Assembly: GCA_016874685.1 (NCBI GenBank)
Contig: VGTM01000004.1
Location: 1-38,038 of the forward strand
Source of the DNA: Methanobacteriota archaeon
GTDB lineage: Archaea; Methanobacteriota; Methanobacteria; Methanobacteriales; Methanobacteriaceae
Direction of reading: 5' to 3'
DNA length: 38,038 bases
The notes under the pieces are model-generated. The model was given only the letters and a program-made list of their open reading frames with translations, did no database searches and was not told where the DNA came from. Shown here piece after piece: positions 22,331-28,758 of the stretch (position 1 is its first letter; every line of letters begins with the position of its first letter). A program made the position numbers and the translations under genes.

Positions 22331-22459
22331 ATTAAAATATTAAATATAAAACAAATTCTATAAAACAAATTCGAAAATCAGACAACTATAAAATCAGATT
22401 AGGAAAATAGAACATCTATAAATTATAAATTAAATTATAAATTAATAAGTGGTGTATAT

Positions 22460-23446
22460 ATGTACAAAATAGCAGTTATACCTGGAGATGGAATTGGAAA
22501 AGAAGTTATGGAAGCCACTTTACACGTTTTAGAGGCTTTAGATGTTGAACTTGATTACACATTTGCTGATGCAGGGGATGAATACGCTGAGAAAACAGGT
22601 ATTCCACTGCCACAAGAGACAATTGACATAGTTAAAGAATCCAGAGCATGTTTATTCGGCGCTGCTGGAGAAACAGCAGCAGATGTCATAGTGAAAATGC
22701 GACAGGAACTGGATCTATATGTCAATCTTAGACCAGTGAAATCATATCCTGGCACAAAATGTCTTTTTGACAATCTCGACTTTGTTATCGTGCGAGAAAA
22801 CACAGAAGGTCTGTATATTGGAATGGAAGAGTACACAGAAGATGGCGCAACTGCATTAAGAGTTATAACCAGAAAAGCTTCAGAGAGGATCTGCAGATTT
22901 GCCTTTGAATATGCTAAAAAAACAGGCAGAAGTAAAGTAACTGCAGTTCACAAGGCAAACGTTCTTAAAAAGACTGATGGTCTGTTCAGAGATACTTTTT
23001 ATAAAGTTGCAGAAGACTATCAAGGTATTGAACTGGATGATAGGTATGTGGATGCAACTGCAATGTTCTTTTTAACCAAGCCTCAGATGTTCGATGTTAT
23101 TGTAACTACCAATCTTTTTGGTGATATTTTATCTGATGAAGGTGCAGGGCTTGTTGGAGGTCTTGGACTGATACCTTCTGCAAATATTGGAGAAAAACAG
23201 GGTTTATTCGAGCCTGTACATGGTTCAGCCCCGCGACACGCAGGTAAAGGAACCGCGAACCCATCTGCCATGATGTTATCTGCTGTGATGATGTTTGACT
23301 ACCTGGAAGAACATGAAGAAGCCCGAAGACTTGAAAATGCACTTATAGGAGTTTTAAGCGAGGGAAAAGTTGTTACTCCAGACCTTGGCGGTAGTTCGTC
23401 CACAATGGAGATGGCTGAAGAAGTTAGAAAGAAACTGGAAGATTGA
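22460..23446 (+). CDS. leuB: 3-isopropylmalate dehydrogenase (or AksF-type homologue)
   Basis: A 328-residue beta-decarboxylating dehydrogenase that oxidises 3-isopropylmalate with NAD. Landmarks are IPGDGIGKEV (7-16), the substrate arginine region NLRPVKSYPG, VRENTEGLYIGMEE, the catalytic Lys segment TAVHKANVLKKTDG, and TNLFGDILSDEGAGLVGGLGL with GSAPRHAGKGTANP. Methanogens encode a close paralogue, AksF (homoisocitrate dehydrogenase); sequence alone cannot fully separate them, but the leuC-leuD context favours LeuB. SD GGTG lies 5 bases before the ATG, 129 bp after leuD. Confidence 0.88.
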   Translation: MYKIAVIPGDGIGKEVMEATLHVLEALDVELDYTFADAGDEYAEKTGIPLPQETIDIVKESRACLFGAAGETAADVIVKMRQELDLYVNLRPVKSYPGTKCLFDNLDFVIVRENTEGLYIGMEEYTEDGATALRVITRKASERICRFAFEYAKKTGRSKVTAVHKANVLKKTDGLFRDTFYKVAEDYQGIELDDRYVDATAMFFLTKPQMFDVIVTTNLFGDILSDEGAGLVGGLGLIPSANIGEKQGLFEPVHGSAPRHAGKGTANPSAMMLSAVMMFDYLEEHEEARRLENALIGVLSEGKVVTPDLGGSSSTMEMAEEVRKKLED

Positions 23447-23499
23447 AATCATTTTTTTTAATCTAATTCAAAAATTTTCAAGATCCAAAGGTTCAAATC

Positions 23500-24699
23500 A
23501 TGAAAATCGCTGATGTAAGAGCCGACATTCCTCTGCTTGAGGAGGTCATCTATTTAGATGCAGCAAGTACAACCCCTACTCCAAAACCCGTAGTAGAGGC
23601 CATGTGTGACTATTACTATAATTACAATGCCAATATGGGAAGAGGTGCATACAAAACAGCCATAAAAGCCACGACAAAATATGAAAATACAAGAGAGAAA
23701 CTTTCAAAATTTTTAAACTGTGAATTTGAAGAGATAATATTTACAAAAAACACAACAGAAGCCATAAACACGGTGGCAAACGGCTTCGATTTTAAGAAAG
23801 GCGATTCTGTAATTATATCAAACATAGAACATCATTCAAACTTTGTGCCATGGCTTAATTTACGGAAAAAAGGGGTTAATCTAAAAATCGTTACCGCAGA
23901 TGAAAATGGTGTGCTGGATCCTTTAGATGTGGAAAAGGCGATTGATGAAACTACCCGGCTTATCAGCATTACTCATGTCTCTAATGCTATTGGGTCTCTC
24001 CAGCCTATCGGTGATATCGGAAAAATCGCCGAAGAGAAAGATGTTTTGTTCATGGTGGATGCTGCACAGTCACTTGGTCATATGAAAATCGATTTAAAAA
24101 ATATAAATCCCGATTTTGCAGCATTTCCGGGACATAAAGGTCTTTTAGGTCCTTTGGGGACGGGATTTTTATATTGTCGCAGTGAGGTCGTAGATAAATT
24201 ATATCCAACAAATTTAGGTGGGGGGACTGTTTTAGATGTTAGTGAAAATGATTTTACCCTTGATGCAGTTCCTGCCAGGTTTGAAGGAGGCACTCCCAAT
24301 ATTGCAGGTATCGTTGGTCTTGGAACCGCTGTCGACTATATTGACAGAATTGGACTCTCTAATATTGAAAAACACGCTAAGAAGCTCACTAGATATATGT
24401 TTGATGGGATCAACAGGATAGAAAATACCATTTGTTACGGTGATCCAGAAAATATTTATGGGATTGTATCCTTCAACATTAATAACATAAACCCCCATGA
24501 TGTTGCAAAGATACTGGATGAACTTAAAAGAATATGTGTTAGAAGTGGTTATCACTGTGCAATTCCGGCTATAAGGCATATTGGTGCTTATAAACTTGGG
24601 GGGAATATAAGGGCATCTATCCACTACTACAACACAAAGGAAGAGATTAAAATATTTGTAGATACTTTAGCAGAAATTTCTAAATTCCTTGGAGATTAA
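23500..24699 (+). CDS. cysteine desulfurase, SufS/CsdA class
   Basis: A 399-residue PLP class V aminotransferase that removes sulfur from cysteine, forming an enzyme persulfide for Fe-S cluster assembly or thiolation. The PLP lysine is K213 in FPGHKGLLGPLGTG, preceded by MVDAAQSLGH (185-194). The catalytic cysteine is C353 in VRSGYHCA, as in group II (SufS) enzymes, and the C-terminal RASIHYYNT is typical. It starts 53 bp after leuB on the same strand, with a weak AAAGG ribosome binding site. Many methanogens make cysteine and clusters by other routes, so the physiological acceptor is uncertain. The tiny membrane peptide gene starts 3 bp after its stop. Confidence 0.9.
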   Translation: MKIADVRADIPLLEEVIYLDAASTTPTPKPVVEAMCDYYYNYNANMGRGAYKTAIKATTKYENTREKLSKFLNCEFEEIIFTKNTTEAINTVANGFDFKKGDSVIISNIEHHSNFVPWLNLRKKGVNLKIVTADENGVLDPLDVEKAIDETTRLISITHVSNAIGSLQPIGDIGKIAEEKDVLFMVDAAQSLGHMKIDLKNINPDFAAFPGHKGLLGPLGTGFLYCRSEVVDKLYPTNLGGGTVLDVSENDFTLDAVPARFEGGTPNIAGIVGLGTAVDYIDRIGLSNIEKHAKKLTRYMFDGINRIENTICYGDPENIYGIVSFNINNINPHDVAKILDELKRICVRSGYHCAIPAIRHIGAYKLGGNIRASIHYYNTKEEIKIFVDTLAEISKFLGD

Positions 24700-24702
24700 A
24701 AT

Positions 24703-24783
24703 ATGACAAAAGTTCAGCTTATTGCAGTAATTATAATCCTTATAATGATTATAAGCCCAATTGCATACGTTTTAATACTGTAA
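24703..24783 (+). CDS. 26-residue single-span membrane peptide
   Basis: A short frame encodes MTKVQLIAVIIILIMIISP followed by IAYVLIL: a short polar N-terminus and one hydrophobic helix. It begins 3 bp after the desulfurase stop and has a well placed SD (GGAG at 24691-24694, within the end of that gene, 8 bases before the ATG), so translation downstream of the desulfurase is plausible. It is not a family I recognise. It could be a small membrane regulator or a chance frame. The ribosome binding site and coherent transmembrane composition support a gene, but length alone prevents high confidence. Confidence 0.5.
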   Translation: MTKVQLIAVIIILIMIISPIAYVLIL

Positions 24784-24904
24784 ATTATTAAAACATCTGA
24801 TTTCCAAAAATATATAGTATATAAGGCCATTAAACCTATTTACGGCCAGATAATAGGTATAGATTTATCTAAACATTGATGTTTCATAATTTGGAGGTTA
24901 AATA

Positions 24905-25315
<411 letters not shown>

Positions 25316-25656
25316 TTTTATTCTTTCATCTTTTTATTTTAAAACGATTAGAATAAAGATAAAATTACATTTGGTTCTATATTAATCAGTTCCTGCAGGA
25401 GTTGCAAGTTCTTGTTCGGTTATATTGATTCCAAAGTTGTTTAAGACAGTTTAAAATACTGCAGATCTGCAAGTTTAAAAATTTAATTGCATACGTTTTT
25501 TCTATTACCTGACCCCATATGGTGTCATTTATATTTTTAATACTCTTAGAGATTATAATTTTTACAAAATGTGATCTATCCAATAATTATTCCAGAATTA
25601 CATTTATAACCATTAACTTCTTTAAAAAATAAAAAAATGATGAAAATGGTTTATTT
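25316..25656. other. intergenic region containing a peptidase relic
   Basis: 341 bp between ribH (plus) and the minus-strand accessory cluster. The only recognisable content is the 37-codon C39 relic at 25382-25492 (separate entry). The stretch 25500-25656 is AT-rich with no supported gene. Confidence 0.5.
25382..25492 (-). pseudogene. relic of a C39-type peptidase domain
   Basis: One frame of 37 codons reads MQLNF*TCRSAVF*TVLNN and then FGINITEQELATPAGTD*. It aligns without gaps to the N-terminal part of the neighbouring peptidase copies (MQxTNYTCGPAALATVLNN followed by MxINATEQELANLAGTD), keeping the Gln and Cys positions but with two internal stops and a stop directly after GTD. It is therefore a decayed copy, marking the distal edge of the repeated cluster. 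Nothing after the fragment resembles the rest of the gene. Confidence 0.85.
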
Positions 25657-26136
25657 TCACGCTTTTTCTATGTATGCTGCTTTAATACTGGGTAGAAATT
25701 TGTTTGCTAGTTCTGGTGATGTTTCATCTTTTGTGGGATAAATATATTCTCCATAGATTGTTATCATGTCGCCTTGTTTGAATGGTATGGTTGTTGAGTA
25801 ACTGACAAGAATGTAAGGGTCGGGTGAGAGTTTTGGGACTTTAAGTACTATGTGTGTTCTTGTTTTGCCAAATTGTGCATATTCTTCCTTTTTTAGTATT
25901 TGGCCTTTCACTTTGACTTTTTGTCCAATTAGAGATCCAGGATTTTTTGATACTTGCGATAGGTTAATTTCGGTGCAGGAATTTTTATATACTGAAATAT
26001 TGTCTCCTGTAACAGTAGGTACGTAAAAATCGCTTTCCTTGCCTTCAAAGGATATTCCAAAGATTTGAATATAACTTATAGAAGCTACCGCCGCAATAAT
26101 TAGCAGTGCAACTAGAATTTTCGTTTTCTTCTCCAT
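25657..26136 (-). CDS. membrane-anchored OB-fold-like protein
   Basis: 159 residues: an N-terminal transmembrane helix or uncleaved signal (LVALLIIAAVASISYIQIF, about 8-26), then an extracytoplasmic domain with GQKVKVKGQILKKEEY and GDMITIYGEYIYP, a pattern like OB-fold nucleic-acid/anti-codon or membrane-associated OB proteins. No function is known to me. SD AGGTGAT precedes the ATG at the right distance. It follows the truncated peptidase/tail gene by 39 bp, in the same position in which other copies carry a small membrane protein. An immunity-like role is one possibility but only by position. Confidence 0.7.
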   Translation of the reverse strand: MEKKTKILVALLIIAAVASISYIQIFGISFEGKESDFYVPTVTGDNISVYKNSCTEINLSQVSKNPGSLIGQKVKVKGQILKKEEYAQFGKTRTHIVLKVPKLSPDPYILVSYSTTIPFKQGDMITIYGEYIYPTKDETSPELANKFLPSIKAAYIEKA

Positions 26137-26175
26137 TGTATCACCTATATTTCTGCTTTTGGGTTAACTCCTTTA

Positions 26176-26751
26176 TTATGCAAGACCTGCATAATTATAA
26201 GGCAATGTTCCAATACAATAAACTCGCTTTTTGTACCATCCATACTCCCAGTGAGGATCCCAAATCCAACGAGGCCCGTAGATATATGCAAATGTATATC
26301 CATATTTACCATATCCATAATAAGCCCAATGCCGATCTACAACATATCGCCAATACACATAGTGCCGTCCCCATACCCATACATATATCCAACCACCTTT
26401 ACCTTTAATACCTTGCATCTCTTCGTCAGTCAAAGTTTTATTGTTATCTGCTTGCACACTGGTTGAATTTGCATCTGTTTCATTGCTTGTTTGTTCTACA
26501 GTTCCATTAACTTGTATTGAACTACTTACGTCTAGCGCTGCCGCGTTAGGATCAGTTATAACCAGTGCATTCTCACTGTAAACTTCAGAGAACTTCTCTT
26601 TGCTCATTTCAATGTTCCCTAGGGATGGATCTGCGAGTTTAATGCTCTCGTTTGTTATTTCTTTTACGACACTGTAGTGTGGTCCACCATCCACTGTTAT
26701 GATCACTATGTTGTTGGGTTTAAGATCATTCAGGCATAGTTTCATGTTCAC
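26176..26751 (-). CDS. truncated C39-like domain, GG-type leader and aromatic-rich tail (copy 1)
   Basis: 191 residues. The first 70 match the second half of the C39-like domain in its neighbours and keep His25 (GGPHYSVV) and Asp41 (ADPSLGN), but the half with the catalytic Gln and Cys is missing. Homology begins a few codons before the ATG (NPVNMKL against NAVGMKL), immediately after the stop of the upstream membrane gene, and no SD is present. So this is a 5'-truncated copy, probably inactive as a protease. An Asn/Thr/Ser linker with N-glycosylation sequons leads to a leader-like motif LTDEEMQGIKGKGG (107-120). The last 71 residues are extraordinarily rich in Trp and Tyr (about 25 of 71) plus Arg/His/Lys, for example VWVWGRHYVYWRY. 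It may be expressed as a precursor or may be a decaying gene. Confidence 0.7.
   Translation of the reverse strand: MNMKLCLNDLKPNNIVIITVDGGPHYSVVKEITNESIKLADPSLGNIEMSKEKFSEVYSENALVITDPNAAALDVSSSIQVNGTVEQTSNETDANSTSVQADNNKTLTDEEMQGIKGKGGWIYVWVWGRHYVYWRYVVDRHWAYYGYGKYGYTFAYIYGPRWIWDPHWEYGWYKKRVYCIGTLPYNYAGLA
26581..26729 (-). repeat. 149-bp repeat shared by peptidase copies 1 and 3
   Basis: 26581-26729 matches 28361-28509 at 146 of 149 positions (offset 1780, no gaps). It encodes the His/Asp half of the C39-like domain. Differences are at the cagag/cagcg, aatg/aacg and gatc/gaac sites. Confidence 0.9.
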
Positions 26752-26764
26752 TGGATTAAATTTC

Positions 26765-27211
26765 TCATGCTTCAGCTGGACGCTGCCCCACTATCATGAT
26801 GGTGAATAATAGGATTATTAAAGCAACTATCGTAAGGCCCAGGATTGTGCTCATAAACATGCTTTCATCTAAGGGTGCTTTAAAGATTATAGAATGTGCT
26901 ACTCCCAGGAGATTGAATCCTAACGTGACAACTATGCCAATTAAAAGATTTTTCGGCGATTTTCTTATACTAAGGTGAGCATAGGTTCCCTCTCTTTTCA
27001 TCCAACCTGCAATGGCTTCCATAGAACTTAATATCCCAACCACGCTAACTATGTCCAACACTATTAAATAGATTATTGGGCTTATTATGCCTTCACGGAC
27101 AGCGTAAAGAAATGGAACCAGTGTTATATCTTTCAGATATCCTGTAAGGGATATAACTGCAGTCATTAAAAGTGCTGCCAATAAACTAATTACAACAAGC
27201 TTATTTTTCAT
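26765..27211 (-). CDS. small four-helix membrane protein (candidate immunity protein B)
   Basis: 148 residues from the ATG at 27211, chosen because GGAGGT (27218-27223) sits 6 bases upstream; the frame is open further to 27274. Four hydrophobic segments can be seen: LVVISLLAALLMTAVISL, GIISPIIYLIVLDIVSVVGIL, NLLIGIVVTLGFNLLGVAHS and MFMSTILGLTIVALIILLF. It ends in VGQRPAEA. It belongs to no family I recognise. It lies after the tail-encoding relic (27316-27615) and directly before truncated copy 1, with only 13 bp between. Size, topology and repeated position next to leader/tail genes resemble bacteriocin immunity proteins; this is inference. Confidence 0.7.
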   Translation of the reverse strand: MKNKLVVISLLAALLMTAVISLTGYLKDITLVPFLYAVREGIISPIIYLIVLDIVSVVGILSSMEAIAGWMKREGTYAHLSIRKSPKNLLIGIVVTLGFNLLGVAHSIIFKAPLDESMFMSTILGLTIVALIILLFTIMIVGQRPAEA

Positions 27212-27315
27212 TTTGAGACCTCCAATTATCACGTCTGAAAAATAAGAGGATAAAATTCCTCTAATATTCCACATAATGAATACAGTGGTCTTTCCCTATG
27301 TAGGCTTTAACTCTT

Positions 27316-27615
27316 TTAGTGGGGGGGGTGGTAAGCTACGTATTTCCAATATTTACTTGGCAAGTATTTGTTTCTAATTGAAACTACCATGTTGCCTATT
27401 GCCCACATTGCAAAGATAGCCACATGTATTGCCTTTCCCCTAACACTCTGCATTTCTTCAGTGGTTAAAATCTTACTGGAGTTTATTGCTGTGTTTTCTG
27501 TAATTTCCTCATTGGTTGGCACTGAGTCAATGGTTTGATTCTCTGTATCTATGGTTGTCTTATTGTTGATTATGAGGGCGTAGCTGCTGTAGATTTCTTG
27601 GAATTCTTTTATGCT
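27316..27615 (-). pseudogene. 5'-truncated C39/leader/tail remnant (copy 2)
   Basis: About 100 open codons without a start codon. It begins with SIKEFQEIYSSYALII, aligning to SKEKFSEVYSGNALVI at the end of the C39 domain in the other copies. A diverged linker and the leader-like motif ILTTEEMQSVRGK follow, then a 38-residue tail with a hydrophobic helix (VAIFAMWAIGNMVVSI) and an aromatic/basic end (KYLPSKYWKYVAYHPPH). Homology begins exactly at the end of the upstream membrane gene, whose stop lies inside it, so the 5' part has been lost or replaced. A run of eight C residues (coding strand) sits just before the stop. Most likely a pseudogene; expression by frameshift from the upstream gene cannot be excluded. 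Confidence 0.65.
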
Positions 27616-28013
27616 TCTTTTGGTTTGGTTCTGGCGGATATGATCTTGTTTATCATGGCTCCTATGGTCATAAGTATGATGGTGATGAAAAAGGATCCTA
27701 CTGCAAATAGTAGTGTCCAAGCGCTTAATGAAATATTGTGAATCATCGATTTCAGTAATAATCCTATGAGTAAAAATACTGTGGCTGTTATAATCATGTT
27801 AACTGCTTCTTCTTCCCTCTTACTGAAATGTGCAATAAAGAACCCTCCCAGGATAACAAAGGACAATGCTAGAGGGAATGCCACTATCTCCAATATCAAG
27901 GAGATGAGAAGCACTGACAAACCAATTAACAAGACATATGCCCGTTGCATTTTCACATACCTTCGAATGATATTCATATTCCTCACCATATTCCTCACAC
28001 TTAATTTCTTCAT
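27609..28013 (-). CDS. small four-helix membrane protein (candidate immunity protein A)
   Basis: 134 residues with about four transmembrane helices (from AYVLLIGLSVLLISLILEIV to LLFAVGSFFITIILMTIGAMI) and the C-terminus SARTKPKEA, which resembles the RPAEA end of the other small membrane protein. Its ATG overlaps the TGA of peptidase copy 3 as ATGA (28010-28013), a sign of translational coupling. Alternative internal ATGs follow GAGG-type sites about 24 bases downstream, in a short duplication (GTGAGGAATATG twice). I recognise no family. A coupled hydrophobic gene directly after a putative precursor is the classic layout of a bacteriocin and its immunity protein. Confidence 0.7.
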   Translation of the reverse strand: MKKLSVRNMVRNMNIIRRYVKMQRAYVLLIGLSVLLISLILEIVAFPLALSFVILGGFFIAHFSKREEEAVNMIITATVFLLIGLLLKSMIHNISLSAWTLLFAVGSFFITIILMTIGAMINKIISARTKPKEA

Positions 28014-28699
28014 GCTGCATACCTATATCCCACGCACCGATACCAATTCATATAGCGATCACCATAATTCTTAAAGCCATCAACATCCCAGCCCCAAAGA
28101 CAACGCGCCATATTGAATCCATAATAGGCACGGACACGCACAGGATACCAACCACACCAACGATAAGACCAGCGCAAACCTTTACCCTGGATTTTCTGCA
28201 TTTCTTCTTTGGTTAAATTCTTGTTTTCTGGTTGTATATTAGTTGAGTTAGTATCTGTTACATTACTTGTTTGTTCTGCAGTTCCTGTTGTTTGTGTGGA
28301 ATTACTTACGTCCTGTGATGGCGCGTTTGGATCGCTTACAACCAAAGCATTCCCACTGTAAACTTCAGCGAACTTCTCTTTGCTCATTTCAATGTTCCCT
28401 AGGGATGGATCTGCGAGTTTAACGCTCTCGTTTGTTATTTCTTTTACGACACTGTAGTGTGGTCCACCATCCACTGTTATGAACACTATGTTGTTGGGTT
28501 TAAGATCATCTACTGATAACTTCATACCAACTGCATTTAAACCTTTCGTTTTTGCTGCCTCTGCTAGTCCATACATTGTTGTACCGTTCTCATCTGTTCC
28601 GGCAAGATTGGCAAGTTCCTGTTCTGTTGCATTGATTTCCATGTTATTTAGAACTGTTGCGAGGGCTGCAGGTCCGCATGTGTAATTGGTTGACTGCAT
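28010..28699 (-). CDS. C39-like peptidase, GG-type leader and Trp/Tyr/Arg-rich tail (copy 3)
   Basis: 229 residues. The C39-like domain is complete from the catalytic region: Q2 (oxyanion Gln), C8 in YTCGPAALATVL, H81 in GGPHYSVV and D97 in LADPSLGN. Then come a linker rich in Asn/Thr/Ser, the leader-like motif LTKEEMQKIQGKG (162-174) and a 55-residue tail with Cys at 182, 200 and 222 and many Trp, Tyr and Arg. Compared with copy 4 it lacks the signal peptide and the long Thr-rich region: homology runs a few codons upstream of the ATG to a TGA. No SD is present, so it is either leaderless and cytoplasmic or a truncated copy. Its stop overlaps the next gene's start. Confidence 0.8.
   Translation of the reverse strand: MQSTNYTCGPAALATVLNNMEINATEQELANLAGTDENGTTMYGLAEAAKTKGLNAVGMKLSVDDLKPNNIVFITVDGGPHYSVVKEITNESVKLADPSLGNIEMSKEKFAEVYSGNALVVSDPNAPSQDVSNSTQTTGTAEQTSNVTDTNSTNIQPENKNLTKEEMQKIQGKGLRWSYRWCGWYPVRVRAYYGFNMARCLWGWDVDGFKNYGDRYMNWYRCVGYRYAA
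28449..28637 (-). repeat. 189-bp perfect repeat shared by peptidase copies 3 and 4
   Basis: 28449-28637 and 32345-32533 are identical at every base (offset 3896), including all third codon positions; similarity continues without gaps to both sides at lower identity. It covers the catalytic Cys-proximal half and the His motif. Confidence 0.92.
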
Positions 28700-28758
28700 T
28701 ATGATACATAAAGTGTCTATTCAAAATTTAGGTAACACCAATATTGGCTATTTTAAGT

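Noticed and set aside
20503-23446. Assignment as homoaconitase/homoisocitrate dehydrogenase (coenzyme B synthesis)
   Set aside because: The small subunit has the YLVLT specificity loop, not YLRTT, and the large subunit looks LeuC-like; not fully excluded for the dehydrogenase.
25386-25583. Minus-strand frame of 65 codons in the ribH to OB-protein gap
   Set aside because: It overlaps the C39 relic in another frame; the relic frame shows the homology, this one does not.
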